This document shows positions 52,228 through 60,479 of a stretch of 64,000 bases of DNA, piece by piece (positions within the stretch are counted from its first letter, which is position 1; every line of letters starts with the position of its first letter). Origin of the DNA: an uncultured Eubacteriales bacterium (GTDB taxonomy: Bacteria > Bacillota > Clostridia > Christensenellales > CAG-314); the NCBI GenBank assembly GCA_949289125.1, contig CASEME010000010.1, positions 1-64,000 on the forward strand. Direction: 5' to 3'. Made by a program: the position numbers and the translations under genes. The notes beneath the pieces were generated by a model. That model did no database searches. It was not told the origin of the DNA and worked only from the letters and a program-made list of their open reading frames with translations.

Positions 52228-52477
52228 AACTTATCCCCTCTTATAGTAATAATACCAACTATATGCAAAACATTATATTTTCATCGTTATTATAAAATTT
52301 GATTACCTTACTGTCAATACTAAAGTTTTGCTACGCACAGTTAAACATAGCAAAAAACATTATAAATATTGCTGTTTTTATCTTTCATCAGCAAATATTC
52401 ATACACAAAAGCGGTCTACAAAATGTGATAAAATACAAAATATGTCAGGCATTTGCAACAAATTCACTTTTCCACAA

Positions 52478-52583
52478 CGATATTTTACTTTTGGACAACT
52501 TTTAGCTTTATTTTGGCATATACTATGCCTCAAATACCCTCATTTTGTGGATAACTATACACTTATCCACAGAGTTATCCACA
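52478..52583. promoter_or_regulatory. Cluster of DnaA boxes
   Basis: Perfect box TGTGGATAA (reverse) at 52546-52554, perfect TTATCCACA at 52563-52571 and 52575-52583, and a one-mismatch TTTTCCACA at 52478-52486. The three perfect boxes lie within 38 bases, next to an AT-rich stretch on the left. This could bind DnaA for origin firing, titration or regulation. Confidence 0.75.
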
Positions 52584-52695
52584 ATTAACGAAAAAATTGT
52601 GCAAATGTTTTCAGTAACAGTTGCTTGACTTTTACCATTGATTGTGCATAACTTCATTTTTGCGTGTTTTTTGAGCTGTTTGTGCGCAAAACAAA

Positions 52696-52738
52696 ACGCA
52701 CTTTTTTTCACGAGATTTACTTGTGGTCAAAAGTGCGT
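52696..52738. terminator. Nested hairpin, possible terminator of pgi
   Basis: Outer stem ACGCACTTTT / AAAAGTGCGT (10 bp) and inner stem CACGAG / CTTGTG with an ATTTA loop. On the minus strand it is followed by TTTGTTTT. It lies about 255 bases after the pgi stop. Confidence 0.45.
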
Positions 52739-52991
52739 CTATTTTTGTTAAAAAGTAATTGTTGTGGCAATATCTTTGCCGTATTGGCAACAACTATACC
52801 GTATGCAACTACTACACTGATTGTTACAAAATATAGTTGTTATTCTGCTGTAAGTTTTGCAACCGACATTTTAGCTGAGGCAATCAACATACTGCTACAC
52901 AAGCAATCGGTCGCGACTGCTACAATGTCGTTGTCGTGGTTTTCGCTTGGCGCACCAATATGCCACTTATAAGCAAGCTACACTATTGCAA

Positions 52992-54266
52992 TTACTTTTT
53001 GAGTATCTTGTACATATTGCGTTTGTAGTTTTCTACGCCGTCCTGATTGAAAGGATTGACGTGTATATAGTTGGCTGACATATACACTGCAAACAGGAAG
53101 AAGTAATACAATTCGCCCAACAACTCCTCTGTAGGTTCGGGGCATACAAATTCCATACAGGGCACACCGTCATTGTAATGCGCCGAAAAACTGCCGTCAT
53201 ACACTGCCTGATTGACTTTGTCGTACTGCATACCGTTGAGGTAATCAAAGCCGTCCTGCTCGTCCGACTGCGGTATCACTACCTTAGTAGGCTTAAAGCA
53301 CTTCAAGTACGTTTCCATAATAAAGCGTCTGCCTTGCTGAACGTACTGACCTATTGCGTGCAAATCTTCGCTGAAACAGTAGTAGTCGGGATAGATGCAC
53401 TCTTGTATCTTACCTTCGGTCTCGCCAAACTCCTGCAACCACCAACGCGCAAAGTGCTCGAGTTCGGGTTCAAACACAACCATACTTTCCACCTGAAAAC
53501 CTTTGCGGAAAAGCAAATTGCGCGCCACAGCGTATCTTACGGCAGGGTTTTTGTCTATTGGCATAGATTTGAGCAGTTGTTCTGTTTTGCGTGCGCTCTC
53601 TACAAGTTTGTCAATGTCTATACCAGCAACAGCCGCAGGCAACAGACCTACAGGCGTCAACATACAGTATCTGCCGCCTACTTCCTCAGGGAAAGGCAGG
53701 AAAGTGTAGCCGTATTTGTCTGCCATCTCTTTGAGGTTGTCGTGCGTTACACTGCCGCATACCGTCACACGGTCAACATACTTGTCGCCATAACGCTGTT
53801 TGAGATACTGACGGAACATACGGAAAGTAAGCCCTGGCTCTATTGTGCGGAAGTCTTTTGCAATGACGTCTATTGCCACGCTTCTGCCACCTATCTTGTC
53901 AAACACACGTTGCAAAGCCGTTGCCGACAAATTGTTGCCCGCCCAGATAATTTCCGGACAATCGGGATGGTCGTACTTAAAGCACTCCACAGCAGCAAGT
54001 GAGCCTCTATTACTACCGCCTATGCCAATTACTACCAATACTTCGGCTTGTTTTGCTATTTTGCGAGCTACTTGTTTAATTTTGGCTAACATACTGTCGT
54101 TGGCATTGTTGTCCACCACAAACCAACCTTTGCGGTCTACATCGCCGTACTTGCACTGATAACTGTCCTCAAACAACTGCTTGTTTTTCAAAATTTCGTT
54201 AGTTATTTCCTGAGACGTAACGTATTTGTCTATATACTTTTCGTTAAATTGCAATTTTAGCTTCAT
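52992..54266 (-). CDS. pgi: Glucose-6-phosphate isomerase
   Basis: Interconverts glucose 6-phosphate and fructose 6-phosphate. 424 residues, as in short Firmicute forms. The SIS fold has VVIGIGGSNRGSLAA (about 78-92) for the phosphate, VCGSVTHDN for the sugar, EVGGRYCMLTPVG and the C-terminal catalytic region QDGVENYKRNMYK. It is the last gene of the minus-strand sugar cluster and would send fructose 6-phosphate from NagB to either direction of glycolysis. Confidence 0.93.
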   Translation of the reverse strand: MKLKLQFNEKYIDKYVTSQEITNEILKNKQLFEDSYQCKYGDVDRKGWFVVDNNANDSMLAKIKQVARKIAKQAEVLVVIGIGGSNRGSLAAVECFKYDHPDCPEIIWAGNNLSATALQRVFDKIGGRSVAIDVIAKDFRTIEPGLTFRMFRQYLKQRYGDKYVDRVTVCGSVTHDNLKEMADKYGYTFLPFPEEVGGRYCMLTPVGLLPAAVAGIDIDKLVESARKTEQLLKSMPIDKNPAVRYAVARNLLFRKGFQVESMVVFEPELEHFARWWLQEFGETEGKIQECIYPDYYCFSEDLHAIGQYVQQGRRFIMETYLKCFKPTKVVIPQSDEQDGFDYLNGMQYDKVNQAVYDGSFSAHYNDGVPCMEFVCPEPTEELLGELYYFFLFAVYMSANYIHVNPFNQDGVENYKRNMYKILKK

Positions 54267-54339
54267 AATGAATATCCTTCTTTGACAAAGTTTGTTATTT
54301 GTTTTGGCTTATTAACAATATCAAGCATGTCTATTGTTG

Positions 54340-56196
54340 CTATTGTTTTTCAAATACTGCACTTATCCAATAATAATTACCTTTTTGTGTCACACATCGT
54401 GCGTACAAAAATTTGTCTACATTGAGATTTTCAAATACCTTATTTATATAATAGCTATCAATATCTTCGTGCCTTACAACACCTTGTTGATTGACAAACT
54501 CAATATAGCGTATCTGTTCGGGCGAAACAAGTTGTACATGACAGTTTACTGTCTTTTGTGCATAACTGCCTAACAAGTGCTGTCCATCAACTTTGTAGTT
54601 GAGTGCAAAGCGTGTATGAGTGGTAGCAACAGTTTGTCTGTTGTACAGTGCGTCAAATAGGTGTGTACGGTCGTTATTTTCGCAAAATACGCCTGTCAAT
54701 CCACCGTAAGCAGGATTGCCGTCGTGTCCGTCACTGGACGCCGTAAAACTCCACTGCTTGCCACGTCTTAAAAAATCTCTTACCGTATTGTCTTTGACAT
54801 TTCGCCTTGCTTTCAGCACCATTGGCGAGCTGTCGCACTCAAATATTCCCCATTGAGTGGAAAAAACCTCGCAGTTGCGCTCGTTGTCACAACTATTTTC
54901 CCAATTTGCAAGGTCAAAGCCGCTATTAGCCTTGTCCTGTCCGTCAAGATTAGGTCTGCCGTTGCAATATCTGTGTAAGTGTGGCATTGTGAGAAAACGT
55001 TGTCCACGGTAAAAGTCCCACACGCCCCATATACTGTTGACGCCTTGGGGGTAGTCCACTTCACTCAACGAACGGTCAAACACACATACCGTGTCGCCGC
55101 GCTTTTCGTGTATTTCAAAGCCCGACAGCACAGTAAACTCTCCGTTCACATTGGCTTTGTCGGCGTTTTGGGCAATTTTGTCCCAGACCTCTTTGGTCAC
55201 ATTGACTGTTGCATTGTCGTCAAAACAAAATGTCTGTTCTACAAGACACACAAAGTCCGAGTGTTGCACGTCTTTGGCATAGCGATAACATTCGCTTGGA
55301 TATGCGCCACCGTCGTTATCCCTTATGTTGGGCGTAAGGTTGCTATGCACATGAGTATCGCCCCAAAGCATACGAATAGCGTCACTTTGACACAATACAG
55401 CAGCAACTTCACATTTCAAACATCCTGCTTTTGCTACAATATGATACATACCTTCCTGTAGCACCAACGTTTTGCCTTGACAATACTTGCCGCAGTCAGT
55501 TTTTTCGCCTGTAACCAAATTGTGCGTATATATAGTTATATTGTCAGTTTGGATATTGACAGGATTGTTGAAGCGATCTGTAGCAACAATATTGACCGCA
55601 AAAGGCGTGTCGGGGCGAACATTGTTGTTGCAATATACTTTTACCATGCTTGCGCGCTCGGGCACTACTTCTATATCGTGCAAAGCGTTGACTTGTACAA
55701 AATCTTGCCCGTCTACCGAATACTCCACTTTGTAGTGGTAAAAGCTGTCCGTTTTGTTGGCAAACTGACCTGCACGCGAGGGCGGACACTCTCCCTCAAC
55801 AAAGGGACGGTCAATACCACCAAAATTTACTGTAAAGTACTGACCTTTTTTTAACGAACTAAACACAGTTGCCGTAACTATGCGGTTGCTGTCCGACCAG
55901 TTGAGTACGTGACTGAATTTGCTCTCCACTTTGCTGACAACGGTATCCACGCTTACGCTTTCGTCACAACCTATGGCGTACACATAGTTGGGCTTCCAAT
56001 AGTCGTATGTCTGCAAATATTCCTCACTGCGCTGATGTTGGTAGGCAGGTACAGTTATCCTTACCTTTGTCAAGGGCGGCAAAGCAGTATTGGCAACTAC
56101 TTTGAGATGCCATTCCAATTCTCCGTTGACTTTTACCATTTTAGGGCTTTGCGCAACAAATTTTAATTGTTTTGTCGACGTTGTGTACTTTCTCAT
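54340..56196 (-). CDS. DUF3604/PHP-like metal-dependent hydrolase family protein
   Basis: A 618-residue protein without signal peptide. Residues 1-270 are beta-rich domains. From about 285 there is a PHP-like module: RMLWGDTHVHSNLTPNIRDNDGG (D-x-H-x-H metal motif), RYAKDVQHSDFVCLVEQ, FTVLSGFEIHEKRGDTVCVF, and later PHLHRYCNGRPNLD and TASSDGHDGN with more His/Asp ligands. This follows the DUF3604 scheme, whose members are poorly characterised predicted phosphoesterases or hydrolases. It sits between pgi and a NagB-like gene, so it may act on the substrate of this locus, perhaps removing a substituent. Confidence 0.75.
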   Translation of the reverse strand: MRKYTTSTKQLKFVAQSPKMVKVNGELEWHLKVVANTALPPLTKVRITVPAYQHQRSEEYLQTYDYWKPNYVYAIGCDESVSVDTVVSKVESKFSHVLNWSDSNRIVTATVFSSLKKGQYFTVNFGGIDRPFVEGECPPSRAGQFANKTDSFYHYKVEYSVDGQDFVQVNALHDIEVVPERASMVKVYCNNNVRPDTPFAVNIVATDRFNNPVNIQTDNITIYTHNLVTGEKTDCGKYCQGKTLVLQEGMYHIVAKAGCLKCEVAAVLCQSDAIRMLWGDTHVHSNLTPNIRDNDGGAYPSECYRYAKDVQHSDFVCLVEQTFCFDDNATVNVTKEVWDKIAQNADKANVNGEFTVLSGFEIHEKRGDTVCVFDRSLSEVDYPQGVNSIWGVWDFYRGQRFLTMPHLHRYCNGRPNLDGQDKANSGFDLANWENSCDNERNCEVFSTQWGIFECDSSPMVLKARRNVKDNTVRDFLRRGKQWSFTASSDGHDGNPAYGGLTGVFCENNDRTHLFDALYNRQTVATTHTRFALNYKVDGQHLLGSYAQKTVNCHVQLVSPEQIRYIEFVNQQGVVRHEDIDSYYINKVFENLNVDKFLYARCVTQKGNYYWISAVFEKQ

Positions 56197-56248
56197 AGTT
56201 ATATTCCTTATTAAATGGTCACGCTCTTAAGTACTTTTCTCCTTAACA

Positions 56249-56274
56249 CCCTGCCGCAACAACGGCAGGGTGCG
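56249..56274. other. Ten-base hairpin in the leader of the DUF3604 gene
   Basis: CACCCTGCCG / CGGCAGGGTG with a CAACAA loop, no T-tail. It lies between the NagB-like gene and the DUF3604 gene and could adjust the ratio of messages. Confidence 0.5.
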
Positions 56275-56322
56275 TAAGAGGGAAAACAGACGACGAGCAA
56301 CATACAGCTCGTGCTACGCCGT

Positions 56323-57135
56323 CTATATGGCTTGTGTAATTTCTTCGTGCGTATACACTATTATATCATTGTGCAACTGTATTGCAGTTGACGGATAGTT
56401 GCCGCTGGGTTGTTCGCATACGGCACGTTTGACAGCCGTATTGTGCCAATCACGGAAGCAATACACACGCAGTTTTTTGGCGGTGAGCATTTCTTTGAGT
56501 CCCAGTGTTATTCCTTGAAGGGGAACTTCACACACCGCACCTTTGTAATTGTTGATTGCGCAGATAACTCTTGTCTCTGTGGATATATCGAGTATCCTTG
56601 TTGTTGCTTGCTGCAAATATTTGTCTATAGGCAAATTGAGCTGCTCGTTCATACCTATGTGTCCGTTGATGCCAATACCTGCAACGCAAAGGTCTATTTT
56701 GCCCAGACTTTGAAGTTTTTTGGGCAATTCCATTACGTTGGCAGCGTGCGGTTTGAGCCTGTGGTCTTGCGGTGGAGCAAGCTCGGGCAACAATCTGTTG
56801 TACAACAAATCGTCTATTTTGCGCGACAAACTGAGTCTATGTTCGTATGGCAATTCCTTGCCGTCCTCTATATATTCATCCATAAGCGCAAAATAACAGT
56901 TTTTGAGCGACAGACCTGTCTTGTTGACATATTCGGCAAAGATAGGATACTGCCCTGTCGGTCCTATCGGTATTACCATGACGGTTATGTCGCCTCGACT
57001 GTTGTTTTGTTCTACCGTGTGCGCCATATCCATAGCACACTGAGTAAATACGTCTTGCGCTGTTGCGAGTACTTCTACAGGGACTTTTGCATTTTTCAAC
57101 AACTCCTGCTTGTCATAGTAGATGTAATCTCTCAT
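56323..57135 (-). CDS. NagB-like glucosamine-6-phosphate deaminase family protein (divergent)
   Basis: A 270-residue protein of the NagB/RpiA/6PGL family. The phosphate loop region PIGPTGQYP and the ring-opening acid region LMDEYIEDG are present, as is GIGINGHIGMNE with the catalytic His and Glu. It lacks the SRT-type phosphate-binding segment after GHI-NE of typical NagB. It shares layout with the paralogue at 61.5 kb (FRDWH, PTGQYP/PVGQYP), which shows both come from one ancestor. A changed sugar or product is likely. GAGGA precedes ATG. Confidence 0.8.
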   Translation of the reverse strand: MRDYIYYDKQELLKNAKVPVEVLATAQDVFTQCAMDMAHTVEQNNSRGDITVMVIPIGPTGQYPIFAEYVNKTGLSLKNCYFALMDEYIEDGKELPYEHRLSLSRKIDDLLYNRLLPELAPPQDHRLKPHAANVMELPKKLQSLGKIDLCVAGIGINGHIGMNEQLNLPIDKYLQQATTRILDISTETRVICAINNYKGAVCEVPLQGITLGLKEMLTAKKLRVYCFRDWHNTAVKRAVCEQPSGNYPSTAIQLHNDIIVYTHEEITQAI

Positions 57136-57202
57136 ATTGTCCTCATTAGTGACAAGGGGCAGCCCGTCTTGCGAGCCAACCCCTGTGTCTGTAATTGCTT
57201 AA

Positions 57203-58222
57203 TTATTTTGCGTTGGTCGTTTTGATTAGTTGGATAGCCTCTTTCATAAGATCAAACATGATGTAGTTTTCAAGAGGAACTTTTTCGGTGATTGTGCCGG
57301 CAGCCAAGAAAGCGTCTTGCTGAACTTGGAATTTTTCTGCCATCCAACCATTGTTGAGGTCACGTTCGTACTCTTCCAAAGTCTTGAGCTGTGCTTGACC
57401 TTTCAAAGGTTTAACAACTTCTACGTCAACTTCCAAGAAGTCTGCGCACCATTTGATAACTTGGTCTTCGTTCTTAGCCCAGTAGTCGATGGATTCAATC
57501 AAAGCTGCAACAAATCTAACAACTTCTTCTTTGTGAGCTGCATAGTAGTCGGGAGTAACTAACCATGTGGAGATAGATGCCAAAGAGTCAAAGTCACCGG
57601 TTGAAGCAAGTACTACTGCATTGTCGCCCAATTGATCTTTGATGTTGAGTTTGTATTGTTCCCAAACGCAAACTGCGTCTACTTGACCTGTGCTCATTGC
57701 GATAACACAGTTACCCATATCCATATTGATAACGTTGACTTGGTCAGGACCTGTGCCCTTTTCAAGGCCGGCTGCTTCCAAAGCTGCGTTGACGCAGTCT
57801 TCACCGGTTGTACCAAGTGTGGTAGCAAGCGTCTTGCCTTTCAAGTCTTCCATGGTTTCAATGCCCTTGGACTTGTCGGCAATGATTTCTTCAGAGTCGC
57901 CCAACTTGTCGTATGCGATAATGTTGACCTGACCTTTTACTGCAAGGTTAGCTGCACCGTTGCCGATGTAACCGTATTGAAGGTCACCGGAGCCCATTGC
58001 TGCTACTTCGGACGGACCGGATGTAAAGCCAACGGGTTCTATCTGCAAGCCGTACTTCTCAAAGAAGCCCTGTTTCATACCGGTAACGATAGTACCTGCG
58101 CCACCATAGTTGGTGTGATATGCTACTTTGAGTTTGCCGGTGTTGTTACATGCAGCAAACAAAACTACCGTAGATACAAGCATAACAACTGCAAGTATCA
58201 AAGCAAACATTTTTCTTTTCAT
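57203..58222 (-). CDS. ABC transporter substrate-binding lipoprotein (SsuA/TauA/NMT1-like)
   Basis: A 339-residue lipoprotein: signal peptide MKRKMFALILAVVMLVSTVVLF ending AAC (Cys25). The mature part has the NMT1/SsuA fold: KVAYHTNYGGAGTIVTGMKQGFFEKYGL, then FTSGPSEVAAMGSGDLQYGYIG and the ligand region LATTLGTTGEDCVNAAL. Relatives bind sulfonates, nitrate, thiamine precursors or pyrimidines. It follows the ATPase gene by 129 bases, with hairpins in the gap that may raise expression of the binding protein. AGGAGG precedes the ATG. Confidence 0.9.
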   Translation of the reverse strand: MKRKMFALILAVVMLVSTVVLFAACNNTGKLKVAYHTNYGGAGTIVTGMKQGFFEKYGLQIEPVGFTSGPSEVAAMGSGDLQYGYIGNGAANLAVKGQVNIIAYDKLGDSEEIIADKSKGIETMEDLKGKTLATTLGTTGEDCVNAALEAAGLEKGTGPDQVNVINMDMGNCVIAMSTGQVDAVCVWEQYKLNIKDQLGDNAVVLASTGDFDSLASISTWLVTPDYYAAHKEEVVRFVAALIESIDYWAKNEDQVIKWCADFLEVDVEVVKPLKGQAQLKTLEEYERDLNNGWMAEKFQVQQDAFLAAGTITEKVPLENYIMFDLMKEAIQLIKTTNAK

Positions 58223-58241
58223 AATTTACCTCCTAAAAATT

Positions 58242-58325
58242 TTACGGTGTGCGAAACCGTAGAGTTCGTAATTAAATTCGGTGGATATACGCCGTGTCGT
58301 GCTACAACTCTATTCAACACGGCGT
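58242..58325 (-). other. Two hairpins between ATPase and binding-protein genes
   Basis: A nine-base perfect stem ACGCCGTGT / ACACGGCGT (58289-58325) and, close before the ribosome site, ACGGT / ACCGT with a seven-base loop followed by AAAATTTTT. They may protect the 3' message or attenuate read-through. Confidence 0.5.
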
Positions 58326-58351
58326 TGCACCGTATAGTACTGCAAGACAGC

Positions 58352-59644
58352 TTATTTTCTGTCTGCAAGGTACTCTTCGTAAACCTGACTCCAAATATAG
58401 TTTTTGAGTTTCAAAAATTCGTCTGACATTTTTGTTGCCTGATTTCTGGGGTGAGGTATATTGATGTCCACTATCTCTTTGATACGTCCGGGACGGGCGC
58501 TCATGATGACTACTCTTGACGCCAATATGATTGCTTCTTCTATGTCGTGGGTAATGAACAGACATGTTTTGCGTTCTTTTTCCCACATTTCGATAAGTTC
58601 GGTCTGCAACTGTGTACGAGTCTGAGCGTCCAATGCACCAAACGGTTCATCCAAAAGCAATATTTCGGGATTGACTGCATAAGCTCTTGCAAGTGCAACA
58701 CGCTGTTTCATACCACCGGACAACTCTTTGGGATAGTGTTTCTCAAACTGTTCAAGTTGTACCATCTTTAGATATTTGTCTACTATAGTGTTAATCTCAA
58801 CACGAGTGTATCTTCTTGACGGCTTGGGCGGTTCGCCACGGAAGTAAACTTCCACCATCTGCTCTATTTCTTCGTGCGTATGCCCTTGCTTTCTCAACTT
58901 TTTGCGAAGTTTGCCTTCGGTGCTCTTAATCCATTGCTCACGAGTGATTGGAGCATAATAAGTAACAGGTCTTTCGCCACTGAAGTAGTTTTCCACTTCG
59001 GCTTTGATTTCTTCTTCTGTCTTGCCTTCTTTTTTGAGTTGAGCAACAAGCTTTTTCTCGTCACGTTTGCGCCAGTCGCCCATTGCCATACGGTCAATGT
59101 AAGCATCGGGTTGTTCGCCGCTAAAATACTTGTCTACTTCGGCTTTGATTTCTTCCTCGGTCTTGCCTTGCTTTCTGAGCTGAGCAACCAACTTTGCTTC
59201 GTCACGTTTGCGCCACTCGTCAACGGGAAGTTTTACCTTTTCAGTGATAGCAAGACGGGACAATTTGAGACCAAATTCTATGTTTTTGCGTACTGTCAGC
59301 CACGGGAACAATGCGTATTGCTGGAACACAACGCCACGCTCCGAACCGGTGTCTTCTACCAATTTGCCATTGCAGAATACTTGTCCGCTTGTCGCTCTCA
59401 ACAAACCTGCTATAATATTGAGTATTGTGGACTTACCGCAACCGGACGGTCCTACAATACAGATAAACTCGTTTTCGTATATATCGAGGTTCATACCGTT
59501 CAAAGCTATTACTTTGCCATTACGACCATCATACTCTTTGTATACGTTGTCAATTTTTACTTTTACTTTGCGCTGTTCCTGAGGTACTGTTGTGGAAGTA
59601 ACTTCTTTTTCAGTTACAGCTGTTGTTTTTGTTGTGTTAGCCAT
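58352..59644 (-). CDS. ABC transporter ATPase (SsuB/TauB-like) with a triple 47-residue repeat insert
   Basis: A 430-residue ATPase; relatives have about 250. Walker A GPSGCGKS (65-72), Q-loop FQQ (107-109), signature LSGGM (318-322), Walker B LLLDEPFGALD (339-349) and H-loop THD (375-377) are intact. Between Q-loop and signature, in the helical domain, lie three repeats starting at Trp144, Trp191 and Trp238, exactly 47 residues apart. Repeats 1 and 2 are nearly identical (WRKRDEaKLVAQLrKqGKTEEEIKAEV-YFSGE), and repeat 3 is diverged (WIKSTEGKLRKKLRKQGHTHEEI). The insert covers about 136-285 and is charged and helical. It is cotranscribed with the permease and binding protein. Confidence 0.92.
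   Translation of the reverse strand: MANTTKTTAVTEKEVTSTTVPQEQRKVKVKIDNVYKEYDGRNGKVIALNGMNLDIYENEFICIVGPSGCGKSTILNIIAGLLRATSGQVFCNGKLVEDTGSERGVVFQQYALFPWLTVRKNIEFGLKLSRLAITEKVKLPVDEWRKRDEAKLVAQLRKQGKTEEEIKAEVDKYFSGEQPDAYIDRMAMGDWRKRDEKKLVAQLKKEGKTEEEIKAEVENYFSGERPVTYYAPITREQWIKSTEGKLRKKLRKQGHTHEEIEQMVEVYFRGEPPKPSRRYTRVEINTIVDKYLKMVQLEQFEKHYPKELSGGMKQRVALARAYAVNPEILLLDEPFGALDAQTRTQLQTELIEMWEKERKTCLFITHDIEEAIILASRVVIMSARPGRIKEIVDINIPHPRNQATKMSDEFLKLKNYIWSQVYEEYLADRK
58800..59216 (-). repeat. Three tandem 141-bp coding repeats
   Basis: Repeat units begin at 59215, 59074 and 58933 (codons for Trp144, Trp191, Trp238), period exactly 141 bp. Units 1 and 2 are similar in bases, showing recent tandem duplication. 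Confidence 0.88.
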
Positions 59645-59646
59645 TG

Positions 59647-60438
59647 TTATATCTCCCTCTTATCTTGCCAGCCTGTCAGTTTCTTTTCCAACAGCTCGAC
59701 CACCAACTGCAATAGTAGACCAATAATACCTATTACCAAAATACCCATAAGCACTACGTCCATCTTGAAATATTGGCTTTGTGTCTGAATAAGCACGCCC
59801 AAGCCTTTTGCAGCACCTGTCATCTCTGCTGCAATAAGTGTTGTCAAAGAGGACGAAAGACCAAGTTTCATAGCAGTAATGATAAACGGTGTGGACGCAG
59901 GGATAACAATACGTACAAACATATTAAGGTCGTTTGCGCCCAATACTTTACCTGCTTTGATAAGTGTTTCGTCAACATTAAGCACGCCTTGATAAATGGT
60001 AATTACCATTGTAAGGAAAGCTGCAATGAAGATAACTACGACTTTTGCTGTTTCACCAACGCCTGCTGCTGCAACAACCAAAGGTATGTATGCAATAGGC
60101 GGGATATTTTTGATAAAGCTGATCCATGGTCCGATAAGTGAACGGACAGGTTTGTACCAACCCATCAAAAATGCTACGGGAAGCGATGCAAAAAATGCAA
60201 TTATAAAGCCAAGCAAAACTCTTTGCAGACTCATACGGGTGTGTACCCAAAGCGTGCCTGCTACTATGTATTCCCAAGCAGCCTTCAATACCAACCAAGG
60301 CGAGGAAAATACCATGCCGCCCGTCTTTGTAAGAGAGATAAGCTCCCAAACAACAAGTGCGAGTGCTAAGGACGCCAGTCCCCATACCCATTTTTCGTAT
60401 TTTTTCCAAATACTTTTCTTTGTCAATGATTTTTTCAA
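59647..60438 (-). CDS. ABC transporter permease (SsuC/TauC-like)
   Basis: A 263-residue permease with six predicted helices and a BPD_transp_1 domain, including the coupling-helix motif EAG-variant GKVLGANDLNMFVRIVIPAS. It starts with TTG at 60438, seven bases after AAGGAGG, a rare start codon here that may lower its translation. It is followed by the ATPase start after two bases. The first gene of the importer operon, 41 bases after the EamA gene. Confidence 0.9.
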   Translation of the reverse strand: MKKSLTKKSIWKKYEKWVWGLASLALALVVWELISLTKTGGMVFSSPWLVLKAAWEYIVAGTLWVHTRMSLQRVLLGFIIAFFASLPVAFLMGWYKPVRSLIGPWISFIKNIPPIAYIPLVVAAAGVGETAKVVVIFIAAFLTMVITIYQGVLNVDETLIKAGKVLGANDLNMFVRIVIPASTPFIITAMKLGLSSSLTTLIAAEMTGAAKGLGVLIQTQSQYFKMDVVLMGILVIGIIGLLLQLVVELLEKKLTGWQDKREI

Positions 60439-60479
60439 AGTAAACCTCCTTCAATAACCGGTGCTATTATTGCTACGGT

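Larger units (their letters stand above)
52228..52991. other. 764-base gene-free region
   Basis: The longest gap in the window. The left 230 bases are very AT-rich. A DnaA-box cluster lies at 52478-52583. A nested hairpin lies at 52696-52738. The right 250 bases have an open frame of about 43 codons on the minus strand after pgi with no start, which I take as chance. No RNA family or repeat recognised. Confidence 0.6.

Noticed and set aside
52664..52972. Open frame of 102 codons on the + strand, and a 43-codon frame on the minus strand, beside the DnaA boxes
   Set aside because: No start with a ribosome site in either; lengths are possible by chance in this composition.
52228..52991. Calling this the chromosome origin
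   Set aside because: No dnaA/dnaN/rpmH/parAB genes nearby and gene directions converge on it; only a DnaA-box cluster is claimed.
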